17,647 bases of DNA from an uncultured Lachnospiraceae bacterium (GTDB taxonomy: Bacteria; Bacillota_A; Clostridia; Lachnospirales; Lachnospiraceae), in the NCBI GenBank assembly GCA_947178085.1, contig CAMWWS010000012.1, forward strand, positions 1-17,647, given 5' to 3'. A program made the position numbers and the translations under genes. Shown piece after piece: positions 1 through 7,285 of this stretch (the first letter of the stretch is position 1; each line of letters starts with the position of its first letter). Under the pieces are notes generated by a model. The model ran no database searches and was not told the origin of the DNA. It saw nothing but the letters and a program-made list of their open reading frames with translations.

Positions 1-1
1 A

Positions 2-424
2 TTTACAGCTATTATCACACTTATGTTGGGAATCAGGCACAGTCAGATAACATGGAACATCATGACTGTCTGGACGATAGCGGCAATGATTATATGCGGA
101 ATGTTGCTGTTTATAGGTCTGTTCATGCTGGAGGCAAGTTTTTGTTTCTTTTCCATTGAAGATACTTCGCTGGTTAATGTCCTTACATACGGAGCGAAAA
201 CACACGGCAAGTATCCCATAGATATTTATGGGAAAGGAATCATGCGGTTTTGTACTTATGTTATTCCATATACATTGATTCAGTATTATCCATTGCAGTT
301 TCTTCTGGGAAAAACGGATAACCGGTATCTGGCGTTTTGTCCGATTGGGATAATTGTGTTTTTGCTAATCTGTAATTTTGTATGGAGATTTGGAGTAAAA
401 CGTTATAAGTCGTGTGGTTCGTGA
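2..424 (+). CDS. ABC-2 type transporter permease, 3' end only
   Basis: The reading frame is open from the left edge of the window, so the gene starts upstream; the first ATG in view (position 23) is probably internal. About 140 C-terminal residues remain. Hydrophobic segments lie at the start (around the WTIAAMIICGMLLFIGLFML stretch) and near the end (FCPIGIIVFLLICNFVW). The end of the protein, NRYLAFCPIGI...WRFGVKRYKSCGS, matches my recollection of the C-terminus of ABC-2 family permeases of the DUF990 type, which end in WRFGVRHYKSTGS-like sequence. Such proteins form the membrane half of an ABC exporter whose ATPase and partner permease are usually encoded next to them, here presumably outside the window. 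The substrate cannot be told. A hairpin terminator follows directly. Confidence 0.75.
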   Translation, partial: FTAIITLMLGIRHSQITWNIMTVWTIAAMIICGMLLFIGLFMLEASFCFFSIEDTSLVNVLTYGAKTHGKYPIDIYGKGIMRFCTYVIPYTLIQYYPLQFLLGKTDNRYLAFCPIGIIVFLLICNFVWRFGVKRYKSCGS

Positions 425-432
425 AAGTGTTG

Positions 433-499
433 GGCTTTGGGCTGCTTAGACAGCCTGAAGCCTTATGTTATGCTGCTATTGCTTATCGCATAATTTTTT
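433..499 (+). terminator. Tandem hairpins ending the ABC permease transcript
   Basis: A 12-bp stem pairs 433-444 with 451-462 (two G-T pairs) around the loop CTTAGA. It is followed by a second, weaker stem, TTATGC (468-473) with GCATAA (488-493), and then six T (494-499). The first hairpin is strong but lacks its own U-tract; the second has the U-tract. Together they would end plus-strand transcription before the convergent gene that ends at 510. Confidence 0.55.
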
Positions 500-509
500 C
501 AAGTAATTC

Positions 510-1259
510 CTAACTACATAAATTTCTGAGTTTTCTTGTTATTTTTCTCAAAATCTTAAATATTCCCTGTCTTTGAAAATTGGGATACTGCGCATTTGTT
601 CCCATCCATTTATGAAAACAAAATGGAGTAATACCTTCTATCTCCGGAATCATATGCTCGTGTCCAAAATACTTTGCAACTTCAAGCGGTGCAATTTGCA
701 TACCTTCTGCTTCCAGAAGGTGGCGAATCTTACAACAGATAAATCCATCTTCATGAAACCACATCTTTCCAAAAGCATAATCACCCTCCCACGGTATATT
801 TGCCTTTTTAGGGAAATCTAATAATTGTTTACTCCTGATTCCGACACTATTACCTACTCTGCAGATATTTCCATGAATATCTCGATAAGTCGTAGTATCT
901 CCCTCTTTAGGCAATGGCCATGGCGAACCAATGTAATCATAATTCAGGAATTCATCTCTCCATAATTCCGGATGTACAATAAATCCATCTGCATGAACAA
1001 GCATGGCATACTCTGTATGAATATGGTCTCCTAATTCATACACCGCTTTATAATTAAAATCGTCTATATTTTTCAATTCACTGGTATGGGAATATCTTAT
1101 TTCTTTTGGCAAAAGGAATGGTTTTTTATGTGTAACAAGCACAGCATCACCGAAATCAATTCCCCGCATACTATATTGCATTGCTTTTATTGTTTCATAT
1201 AAATTTACACTTGTCATCGCCACCAAAGTCACTTGCGGCAATTTTAGCTTCTCTTTCAT
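510..1259 (-). CDS. DUF5672 family glycosyltransferase-like protein
   Basis: The 249-residue protein has no signal peptide or membrane segment and is probably cytoplasmic. It begins with a Rossmann-type strand (VTLVAMTSVNLYETIKAM, residues 10-27). Residues 87-95 (LVHADGFIV) look like the acidic nucleotide-sugar/metal loop of GT-A glycosyltransferases. They are followed by W100, the DUF5672 hallmark YDYIGSPW (107-114), the VGNSVGIRS segment (135-143) and HEDGFIC (169-175). DUF5672 proteins are usually found with surface polysaccharide genes and are presumed sugar transferases; donor and acceptor are unknown. The basic C-terminus (KILRKITRKLRN) could touch the membrane surface. The ATG is preceded by an AGGGTGATGAG-like ribosome binding site and a good promoter. 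It is divergent from the gene at 1473 and stands alone as a transcription unit. Confidence 0.85.
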   Translation of the reverse strand: MKEKLKLPQVTLVAMTSVNLYETIKAMQYSMRGIDFGDAVLVTHKKPFLLPKEIRYSHTSELKNIDDFNYKAVYELGDHIHTEYAMLVHADGFIVHPELWRDEFLNYDYIGSPWPLPKEGDTTTYRDIHGNICRVGNSVGIRSKQLLDFPKKANIPWEGDYAFGKMWFHEDGFICCKIRHLLEAEGMQIAPLEVAKYFGHEHMIPEIEGITPFCFHKWMGTNAQYPNFQRQGIFKILRKITRKLRNLCS

Positions 1260-1291
1260 ATTCTCATCACCCTGTTTGTTAAATTCTCTAT

Positions 1292-1320
1292 ATTATACAA
1301 TACTTCATTGGATATTACAA
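1292..1320 (-). promoter_or_regulatory. Sigma-A promoter of the DUF5672 gene
   Basis: Read on the minus strand: TTGTAA (1315-1320), a 17-bp spacer and a perfect TATAAT (1292-1297). The start site would fall near 1285, about 25 bases before the start codon. Confidence 0.7.
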
Positions 1321-1392
1321 TAATTGCAACACTTCCGCTTATTCTCATTAATTTTGCAGCTTTTCCGCCCTGATAGATTATACCTATATCGG

Positions 1393-1421
1393 TTGCGGTC
1401 CGAAAAGAAAACTGGTACGAT
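1393..1421 (+). promoter_or_regulatory. Sigma-A promoter of the propeller/DUF3298 gene
   Basis: TTGCGG (1393-1398), a 17-bp spacer and TACGAT (1416-1421), about 50 bases before the ATG at 1473. It points away from the DUF5672 promoter. The roughly 70 bases between the two -35 boxes show no clear inverted repeat. Confidence 0.6.
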
Positions 1422-1472
1422 AATAAAAATGTCAGGTAATTATGAAATAATGCAAAAGAGGGATAATATATC

Positions 1473-3452
1473 ATGTGGAAAAAAACGGTGCGGTGGGTAA
1501 TTGTTTGTGCATTGGCTTTGACAGCGGTTTTGGCGGCGGTTTTTTGGAAGGGAGCTGATTCGGCGAGCGCAGAGCTTGCTACCGGATATGGTCAATTTTT
1601 ATGCAAAGAATGGAATATGCAGGAAAGTATTTTGCTTAATGACTTCCATAATTTGTCAGAACACAGCCCTTTTTCCGGCGTGCCGTATTTTAGGGATGAT
1701 ACCGGAAAACTTCTGCAGGAGGAGAATGGGTATATTTACGGCTACTGGGGTGGCGTGCTGGCACGGTATGATGCGGATACGCTGGAACGGGATGTGCTGT
1801 TTGAGGCGGCTTCTGAGCAGGACGGCAGGCTGTTTTGCATGGATGGGGAGTATATCTATTTTCTGGAGGTACCGGTTATCAGCCCATACGGAAAAAAGAG
1901 CATTCTGTACCGCGTAAAAAAGGATGGCACAGAGCTTACAGTGTTGGACGAAAATGTGCCGGATGCAGGTACTTACTATGAGGATGATTATGAGCCAACT
2001 TATTATAAGGAATATGAGGCGATGGATATAGAGAAAGATATCCTGTATTTGATACATGACGATATGGCAGTCTGTTACCGGATAAAGCCGGATGGTGGTG
2101 TGGAGCTGATAGATATGGAGGACTCTCTGTATGGCATGATACCGGAAGGGTTTCATGTACTCGATACAAGTTCAGACCACATACCTTACCGGAGATTTCC
2201 ATCACTTCCTTACTGTGCGGAAAATTATGGATATTTTTTTGTGTGCAACGAGGAACATGATGGGCTGTTCCGTGTGGACGTGGAAAGCGGAGCCATAGAA
2301 AACATGACGGCAGGTCTGCCTGAAAAAATAAGTTATGACGACCGCTTGCTGCTTACTCATGATTCTTTATTTTTCAAAGACGACAATAATTTATGGCTGC
2401 GGCGTGGACTGGAAAAGGAAAGCGAGTGGGAGACGTGGTATGAGTCTGATACGGGGCTTATTTTTTGCAACTATGATGAAAACGGCATGTACGTTGAATC
2501 GTGGATGGAAGGGGAAACGGAAGACCGGCAGGGAGTGTGGTCGCTTTACAGGATAAGTTGGGAGGGAGAGCGTACATGTTTGTTTTCCATGGAAGGTGAA
2601 CACTACTTTTCAGAGCATCCGAAGAGATTTTACGGCAATCGCTTTTATGTATTTGGAGATTACATGTACTATTGTGCTGCGTCAGAGCAGGACGAGGGAA
2701 TATACAGACTGCCGATTGCAGAAGCGGAAAAAAATGCAGATACTGCGCAGTCACAGTTAGTATGTTTGTATTACCAGGACAAGTCTAAAGAAATCAGCTA
2801 TATAGAGAGTGTAAAAGCGGGACCGGAGGGCGATGTGATTGTCCTGCCGACGCAGTTTGACAAACTGTATCTGTACGAGCAGACAAGTGCGGACAGAAAA
2901 ATCAACTTATTTTTAGATAAGCTGTATCGGGAGTGCGAGGCGGAGCTTATGGAGGATAACGAGGCGTTCTGCCGGGATTTTGAGACGGATTGGGAAAGGG
3001 GATGGTTTTCCGATGAATATTCGGACATGGAAGAGCAGGAACAGAGGAGGCTTATTGCGGAACAAAGTACTGAAGAGATAAGCATCTCAATATCCTATCT
3101 AAGCGAAGTGTATCTTGTAGTGGATTTATCAGGATATTTTTACTGGTACCCAGGCGCACACGGCACGTATTGGGACAAATTTTATGTGTTTGACAGAAGG
3201 ACAGGAGAACGCCTTACCATTTTGGACTTTGTAGATAATACGGAGGAGGAAGTGGAGGAAATCGTTTCAACCTATTTGGAACTGTGCGGGTTTTCGCCGG
3301 GTGCAGAAGGGGTTGCGCAGGAGACAGAGCGTTTTTACCTGACAGCTGAGGGTATTGGCATACACTATGATGTCTATGAGCTTGCCGCGTATGTGTATGG
3401 CGCGCAGGACATCATCATTCCATATACAGAGTTTCGAATAAAAGAGGAATGA
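1473..3452 (+). CDS. Exported propeller-like protein with C-terminal DUF3298 (RsiV-type) domain
   Basis: The 659-residue protein starts with a basic N-terminus and one hydrophobic segment (residues 7-26). This is either a signal peptide, with a possible cleavage site after SASA near residue 34, or a single membrane anchor, so the bulk lies outside the membrane. Residues about 80-460 hold repeated blades of the pattern Y-x-Y..R-x-x-x-x-G-T/E (YIYGYWGG, YIYFLE, ILYRVKKDGT, GIYRLPIAEA), as in DUF5050-like beta-propellers. Residues about 545-655 (YFYWYPGAHGTYWDKFYVFD, RTGERLTILDFV, FYLTAEGIGIHYDVYELAAY, IIIPYTEF) match the DUF3298 fold found at the C-terminus of anti-sigma factor RsiV and deacetylase PdaC. 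No catalytic polysaccharide deacetylase domain is visible, so I infer a binding or sensing role. An AGAGGG ribosome binding site precedes the ATG. The gene is monocistronic. Confidence 0.8.
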   Translation: MWKKTVRWVIVCALALTAVLAAVFWKGADSASAELATGYGQFLCKEWNMQESILLNDFHNLSEHSPFSGVPYFRDDTGKLLQEENGYIYGYWGGVLARYDADTLERDVLFEAASEQDGRLFCMDGEYIYFLEVPVISPYGKKSILYRVKKDGTELTVLDENVPDAGTYYEDDYEPTYYKEYEAMDIEKDILYLIHDDMAVCYRIKPDGGVELIDMEDSLYGMIPEGFHVLDTSSDHIPYRRFPSLPYCAENYGYFFVCNEEHDGLFRVDVESGAIENMTAGLPEKISYDDRLLLTHDSLFFKDDNNLWLRRGLEKESEWETWYESDTGLIFCNYDENGMYVESWMEGETEDRQGVWSLYRISWEGERTCLFSMEGEHYFSEHPKRFYGNRFYVFGDYMYYCAASEQDEGIYRLPIAEAEKNADTAQSQLVCLYYQDKSKEISYIESVKAGPEGDVIVLPTQFDKLYLYEQTSADRKINLFLDKLYRECEAELMEDNEAFCRDFETDWERGWFSDEYSDMEEQEQRRLIAEQSTEEISISISYLSEVYLVVDLSGYFYWYPGAHGTYWDKFYVFDRRTGERLTILDFVDNTEEEVEEIVSTYLELCGFSPGAEGVAQETERFYLTAEGIGIHYDVYELAAYVYGAQDIIIPYTEFRIKEE

Positions 3453-3472
3453 TTCATAAGGATTTTATTTAC

Positions 3473-3501
3473 TTGTAAAAAGTGTCCCGGTGCGCTATTA
3501 T
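3473..3501 (+). promoter_or_regulatory. Sigma-A promoter of the O-acyltransferase operon
   Basis: TTGTAA (3473-3478), a 17-bp spacer and TATTAT (3496-3501). The start site near 3508 leaves a leader of about 44 bases to the ATG at 3552. The spacer is GC-rich (CCCGGTGCGC), unlike its surroundings. Confidence 0.6.
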
Positions 3502-3551
3502 AGAAACAATGGTTTATTTACAATATGGTCATTATAAATGGAGAGTCCGAC

Positions 3552-4964
3552 ATGGTTTTTTCGAGTGAAATTTTTTTGTTTATATTCTTACCGTGCGTAC
3601 TGGTAATCTACTATGCGCTGCTGCGTAAGACTAAGGAATTGAAAAACATATTTCTGCTGGCAGCCAGCTTGTTTTTTTATGCGTGGGGAGAGCCGAAGCA
3701 TGTGATTTTAATGATATGCACTATTTTACTGAACTGGTGCTTTGGCATACTGGTGGACAGGCTGCGTGACAATAAAAAGGGTGTAATGGCGGTATTAACG
3801 CTTATGGTTATTACTAATGTCGGCATTCTGGGCTGGTTTAAGTACAGTGTATTTACCGTATTGCAGATTAACAGGTTCCTTCATACGGAGATTCCGGTGC
3901 CGGCGGTGACGCTGCCTATCGGTATATCTTTTTTTACATTTCAGGCGATGTCGTATGTTGTTGACGTATACAGAGGGGATGGTAAGGTACAGAAGAATCC
4001 TTTGCAGGTAGGCTTATATATTTCTTTTTTCCCTCAATTGATTGCCGGTCCTATTGTCAGATATGAAACGATTGCAGAGCAGATAGAGAACAGGGTAGAA
4101 AACTTTGAAGATTTTTCTGCCGGAGTTACCAGATTTTGTATAGGTCTTGGAAAAAAGGTTATCATTGCCAATAATATGGCGGTTATAGCCGATTATGTTT
4201 TTGATCTGCTGATTAACGAGGGGGGCTTTCATGCTTCAGCAGCCATGGCATGGCTGGGAATAATATCTTATACGTTACAGATATTCTTTGATTTTGCGGG
4301 ATATTCGGATATGGCGATAGGCCTTGGCATGATGTTTGGTTTTCATTTTAAGGAGAACTTTAACTATCCTTATATGGCATCGTCTGTAACTGAACTATGG
4401 CATAGATGGCATATTTCACTCTCTTCGTGGTTCCGTGATTATGTTTATATTCCGCTTGGCGGAAGCAGAGTGTCCGGACCGAGACAGATTTTCAATATTT
4501 TTGCCGTATGGTTTCTTACAGGGCTGTGGCATGGGGCTAACTGGACTTTTATCGTATGGGGATTGTTCTTTTTCGTCATATTGACCTTTGAAAAATTTGT
4601 CGGACTTAAGAATAACAAAGCATGGTGGGGACATATTTATACTGTTCTTGCTTTTATGTTTGGTCTGGTCTTTTTCCGCTCAACAGGGCTGGGAGCGGCA
4701 TTCACATATATTAAGGCGATGTTTGGTATAGGAGCAAGGGGGCTGTTTGAAAATGCCGTATGGGCATATATAGTGCAGAACTGGTTCTACTTTATCATCG
4801 CATTTATAAGTTGTGCACCCATTATCCCGTGGATAGATAAGAAATTAGGTAAATATAAGGTATGGCATGTAATTTATGCAGCCGGTATTGTGGCAGTGCT
4901 GATAATATCGGTATCCTTTATCAGTAACAATGCGTATAATCCGTTTATTTATTTCAATTTCTAA
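3552..4964 (+). CDS. MBOAT family O-acyltransferase (AlgI/DltB-like)
   Basis: The 470-residue polytopic membrane protein belongs to the membrane-bound O-acyltransferase family. Its start MVFSSEIFLFIFLPCVLVIY is typical of AlgI-like proteins and is preceded by GGAGAG (3540-3545), so I prefer it to the ATG at 3525. Family hallmarks are LPIGISFFTFQAMSYVVDVY, LIAGPIVRYE, the block ELWHRWHISLSSWFRDYVY followed by IPLGG, and FLTGLWHGANW. His327 in the last motif corresponds to the conserved MBOAT catalytic histidine; His284 and His287 lie in the conserved loop. Such proteins pass acetyl groups from a cytoplasmic donor across the membrane to a partner that acetylates an exported glycan. The partner here is the SGNH protein 19 bases downstream. 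The glycan substrate is unknown; the partner argues for AlgI-type acetyl transfer rather than DltB-type D-alanylation, since no dltA, dltC or dltD is in view. Confidence 0.92.
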   Translation: MVFSSEIFLFIFLPCVLVIYYALLRKTKELKNIFLLAASLFFYAWGEPKHVILMICTILLNWCFGILVDRLRDNKKGVMAVLTLMVITNVGILGWFKYSVFTVLQINRFLHTEIPVPAVTLPIGISFFTFQAMSYVVDVYRGDGKVQKNPLQVGLYISFFPQLIAGPIVRYETIAEQIENRVENFEDFSAGVTRFCIGLGKKVIIANNMAVIADYVFDLLINEGGFHASAAMAWLGIISYTLQIFFDFAGYSDMAIGLGMMFGFHFKENFNYPYMASSVTELWHRWHISLSSWFRDYVYIPLGGSRVSGPRQIFNIFAVWFLTGLWHGANWTFIVWGLFFFVILTFEKFVGLKNNKAWWGHIYTVLAFMFGLVFFRSTGLGAAFTYIKAMFGIGARGLFENAVWAYIVQNWFYFIIAFISCAPIIPWIDKKLGKYKVWHVIYAAGIVAVLIISVSFISNNAYNPFIYFNF

Positions 4965-4983
4965 AAAAGGTGGAATAGGAAGT

Positions 4984-6114
4984 ATGAAAAAACGTGATAA
5001 ATATATAGCCATTATATTTATGATATTTATTTTGTTTATACCGGCTGCAACGATTGTGAAGAACTTTCTTCCCGAAAGTGAGGAAGATTCTTCACAAGAG
5101 CGCGATGTGCTGGAAAATAACGGCGCTTTACGCAATGATGAGGACGCTGACATTGAGGCAGAGGCACAGCCACAGGAAGATACATCGTCTGATAATTCTA
5201 ATGAGAAGGGATTTACGGCTCTTAAGAATAATTTAGGCAGATTTACCGAAGGAATGTTTCTTAGGAAGAGCTTTATAAAAATGAACGCCGGACTGACTAT
5301 GCTTATGACAGGAAATTCATATATCGGCTCTACACAGCTTTTGATTGGAAAAAATAATTGGCTTTTTTACAAGAGAGAGGACGACGGACATCCTATCTGG
5401 GACTATATGGGAATCAACCACTATACGGATAATGAACTCGTAGAGATTTCCGTAAATCTGACAGATACGAGGAATTATTTAAAGGAGCTGGGAGTTGATT
5501 TTTATGTTATTGTTGTTCCGAATAAGGAAATCGTCTATGCTGAGTATATGCCTGACACGATGGTGAGGGTAGATGAAGTGTCGAGAGGAGAGCAGGTAGC
5601 GGATTATATCAGGGAGAAGACTGATTTGGTATTTATTTATCCGAAGCAGGCATTCTTTGATGTGAAGGAGAATCATCAGGTTTATTATGCGACGGATACG
5701 CACTGGAATCAGAAGGGTGCATTTGTGGGGCTGCAGGAAATTTTCAGAGAAGCATATGGAACTTATGCTGATTTGGATTCGGTAAATTTTAAGATACATT
5801 CAGACGTCTATGCAGGGGATTTGGCGTTAATCGGCGATGTCGCGGACAAATACGGCATCGATACGGTTTATGTGTTTGATGCAAAAACAGCAGACACTTC
5901 CCAATATAGGGATGAGACTGCGCTTGTGGTAGGTGATTCATTTTCGGGATTTCTCTCCATAGTAGCGGAAGGCTATTACAGCGAGGTACATTGGATTGAT
6001 ATATCTCAGTTTACTATGGATATGATAGAGAAGTATGATGCGGACGTTGTCATATGGGAGACAGGTGAGCGCCGTATGGATATTCTCAGAGACGTAAATC
6101 TGTTGGCTAAGTAA
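4984..6114 (+). CDS. AlgX/AlgJ-like SGNH O-acetyltransferase partner protein
   Basis: The 376-residue protein has one N-terminal membrane segment (residues 7-24, IAIIFMIFILFIPAATIV), then an acidic, Gln/Ser-rich linker (about 30-70) and an extracytoplasmic domain. Catalytic motifs of the AlgX/AlgJ SGNH-like family are visible: YYATDTHWNQKG with Asp238 and His240 in the D-x-H pair, and VVGDSFSGF with the nucleophile Ser319. Spacing and order match AlgX, where Asp-x-His precedes the Ser motif. Such proteins attach acetyl groups delivered by the MBOAT protein to exported polysaccharide. The start at 4984 (MKKRDKYIA) is preferred over the ATG at 4930, which lies inside the upstream gene; AGGTGG and AGGAAG both precede 4984. 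The gene is co-transcribed with the MBOAT gene and converges with the gene ending at 6160. Confidence 0.87.
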   Translation: MKKRDKYIAIIFMIFILFIPAATIVKNFLPESEEDSSQERDVLENNGALRNDEDADIEAEAQPQEDTSSDNSNEKGFTALKNNLGRFTEGMFLRKSFIKMNAGLTMLMTGNSYIGSTQLLIGKNNWLFYKREDDGHPIWDYMGINHYTDNELVEISVNLTDTRNYLKELGVDFYVIVVPNKEIVYAEYMPDTMVRVDEVSRGEQVADYIREKTDLVFIYPKQAFFDVKENHQVYYATDTHWNQKGAFVGLQEIFREAYGTYADLDSVNFKIHSDVYAGDLALIGDVADKYGIDTVYVFDAKTADTSQYRDETALVVGDSFSGFLSIVAEGYYSEVHWIDISQFTMDMIEKYDADVVIWETGERRMDILRDVNLLAK

Positions 6115-6159
6115 ATATAACCGGTTCTCCGTATGGCATCGGATGTCAGCAATAAACGG

Positions 6160-7269
6160 TCAACGAACAGCGTTTTTAATTGTTTCAATTACGCGTGCCA
6201 GTTCAGTCTCTTCCGTACAGAAAAGTCTGGCGGAGGCTTCTATGGCAATATCTGACACTTGTGACAGTTTCATGAATCGTATATCCTCTGACTGCGGGTT
6301 TCCCATACGGAAAGCATTAATTATATCGTTCAGTCTGTTGAAGTAGTGCATAAGCTCATCGAATTTCTGGATCCTGTCAATGACGCTGGTGTCATATTCT
6401 TGCCTTTCCAGCTCGCATACAGCAATTACCTGCATGGATACTTTGAGTTCACCTGTTATATCCGAAGCCTCCATCAGTACATCCGGTCTTTTTTCCAATT
6501 CTTTTAGGAAATATTCTTTAGCTCCGGCTAAATCTTTTCTCATGAAAAAATCAGCCAGTTTTTCTTTCATCTGCTTAGTCTCGTATTTCTCGGTAGTCAT
6601 GCCGACTTTACATTCATAGACTTTCAAACCTTTGGTTTCTGCCCAGACGAGTAGTAAGAACTCTGAAATAAAGCCGAATACCCGTTTATGGTAATCGTCA
6701 TAGCTGCTTGCGTCGATTCTTTTTTCTACTTCGTTGAAAATAGAAAAAAGCCATTCGCAGTACTCATCATACAGAGACTTATCAGCAACCATCATATTGG
6801 CGAAATAAGTACCGTTACCATGAACAAGTCTATTAAAATTATCGTAATATTCCGGATACTTTTCACGGATTACTTCCCCTGTTGTATTCAAATCAAAAAT
6901 ATTGTAGTCACTCGCATAACCGTCATAATAAGAATAATTCAGCTTAAGCTTCTTAGATGTTATAATATCGTATTCCTTTAGGATTCGGAGATAGTCATTC
7001 TCATTCAGAATCCTTCCCTCTTCTGTACAAAAATATCTTCTGTAATGGCAGATTCCCACATAATCAGATGTCTTCACATTTTTCCATACCCAGTACACGC
7101 CCGTAAGTTCTCCATAAAAACAATTTTTAGCCGATATGTTGTCTCCGGTATTATCCCCCGGATACCTCAAATCCTCACCACATGCCCGCCCCACCTGCAA
7201 GGGCATATAAATTCTGTCAGATGGTTCATTAAATTTCTTATGCGTCATAGTAAAAATCATAACCGCCAT
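6160..7269 (-). CDS. DUF4422 family glycosyltransferase-like protein with C-terminal helical extension
   Basis: The 369-residue soluble protein carries an N-terminal DUF4422 domain (residues 1 to about 235). Hallmarks are the opening strand MIFTMTHKKF, the GDNISAKN segment (42-49) followed by GELTGVYWVWKN (53-64), VGICHYRRYF (71-80) and HGNGTYFANMMVADKSLYDEYCEW in the middle. DUF4422 proteins are annotated as capsular or exopolysaccharide sugar transferases; the sugar is not known. The remaining ~130 residues are charged and mostly helical, longer than the minimal domain, and match nothing I recognise. The ATG follows a good AGAGGAGAT ribosome binding site. It sits 16 bases behind the MATE gene on the same strand, so the two are very probably co-transcribed. 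Confidence 0.85.
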   Translation of the reverse strand: MAVMIFTMTHKKFNEPSDRIYMPLQVGRACGEDLRYPGDNTGDNISAKNCFYGELTGVYWVWKNVKTSDYVGICHYRRYFCTEEGRILNENDYLRILKEYDIITSKKLKLNYSYYDGYASDYNIFDLNTTGEVIREKYPEYYDNFNRLVHGNGTYFANMMVADKSLYDEYCEWLFSIFNEVEKRIDASSYDDYHKRVFGFISEFLLLVWAETKGLKVYECKVGMTTEKYETKQMKEKLADFFMRKDLAGAKEYFLKELEKRPDVLMEASDITGELKVSMQVIAVCELERQEYDTSVIDRIQKFDELMHYFNRLNDIINAFRMGNPQSEDIRFMKLSQVSDIAIEASARLFCTEETELARVIETIKNAVR

Positions 7270-7285
7270 ATGCTATCTCCTCTTC

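Noticed and set aside
1256..1474. 72-residue minus-strand open frame between the DUF5672 gene and the propeller gene
   Set aside because: It runs through both divergent promoters and overlaps neighbouring start codons; its residues look like translated noncoding DNA.
1656..2156. 166-residue minus-strand open frame inside the propeller gene
   Set aside because: A shadow of the real plus-strand gene with low-complexity, His/Ile-rich composition and no start signals.
6154..6175. AAACG/CGTTT inverted repeat followed by T at the end of the SGNH gene
   Set aside because: The stem is five pairs with a 12-base loop and lies inside the DUF4422 coding end; insufficient for a terminator call.
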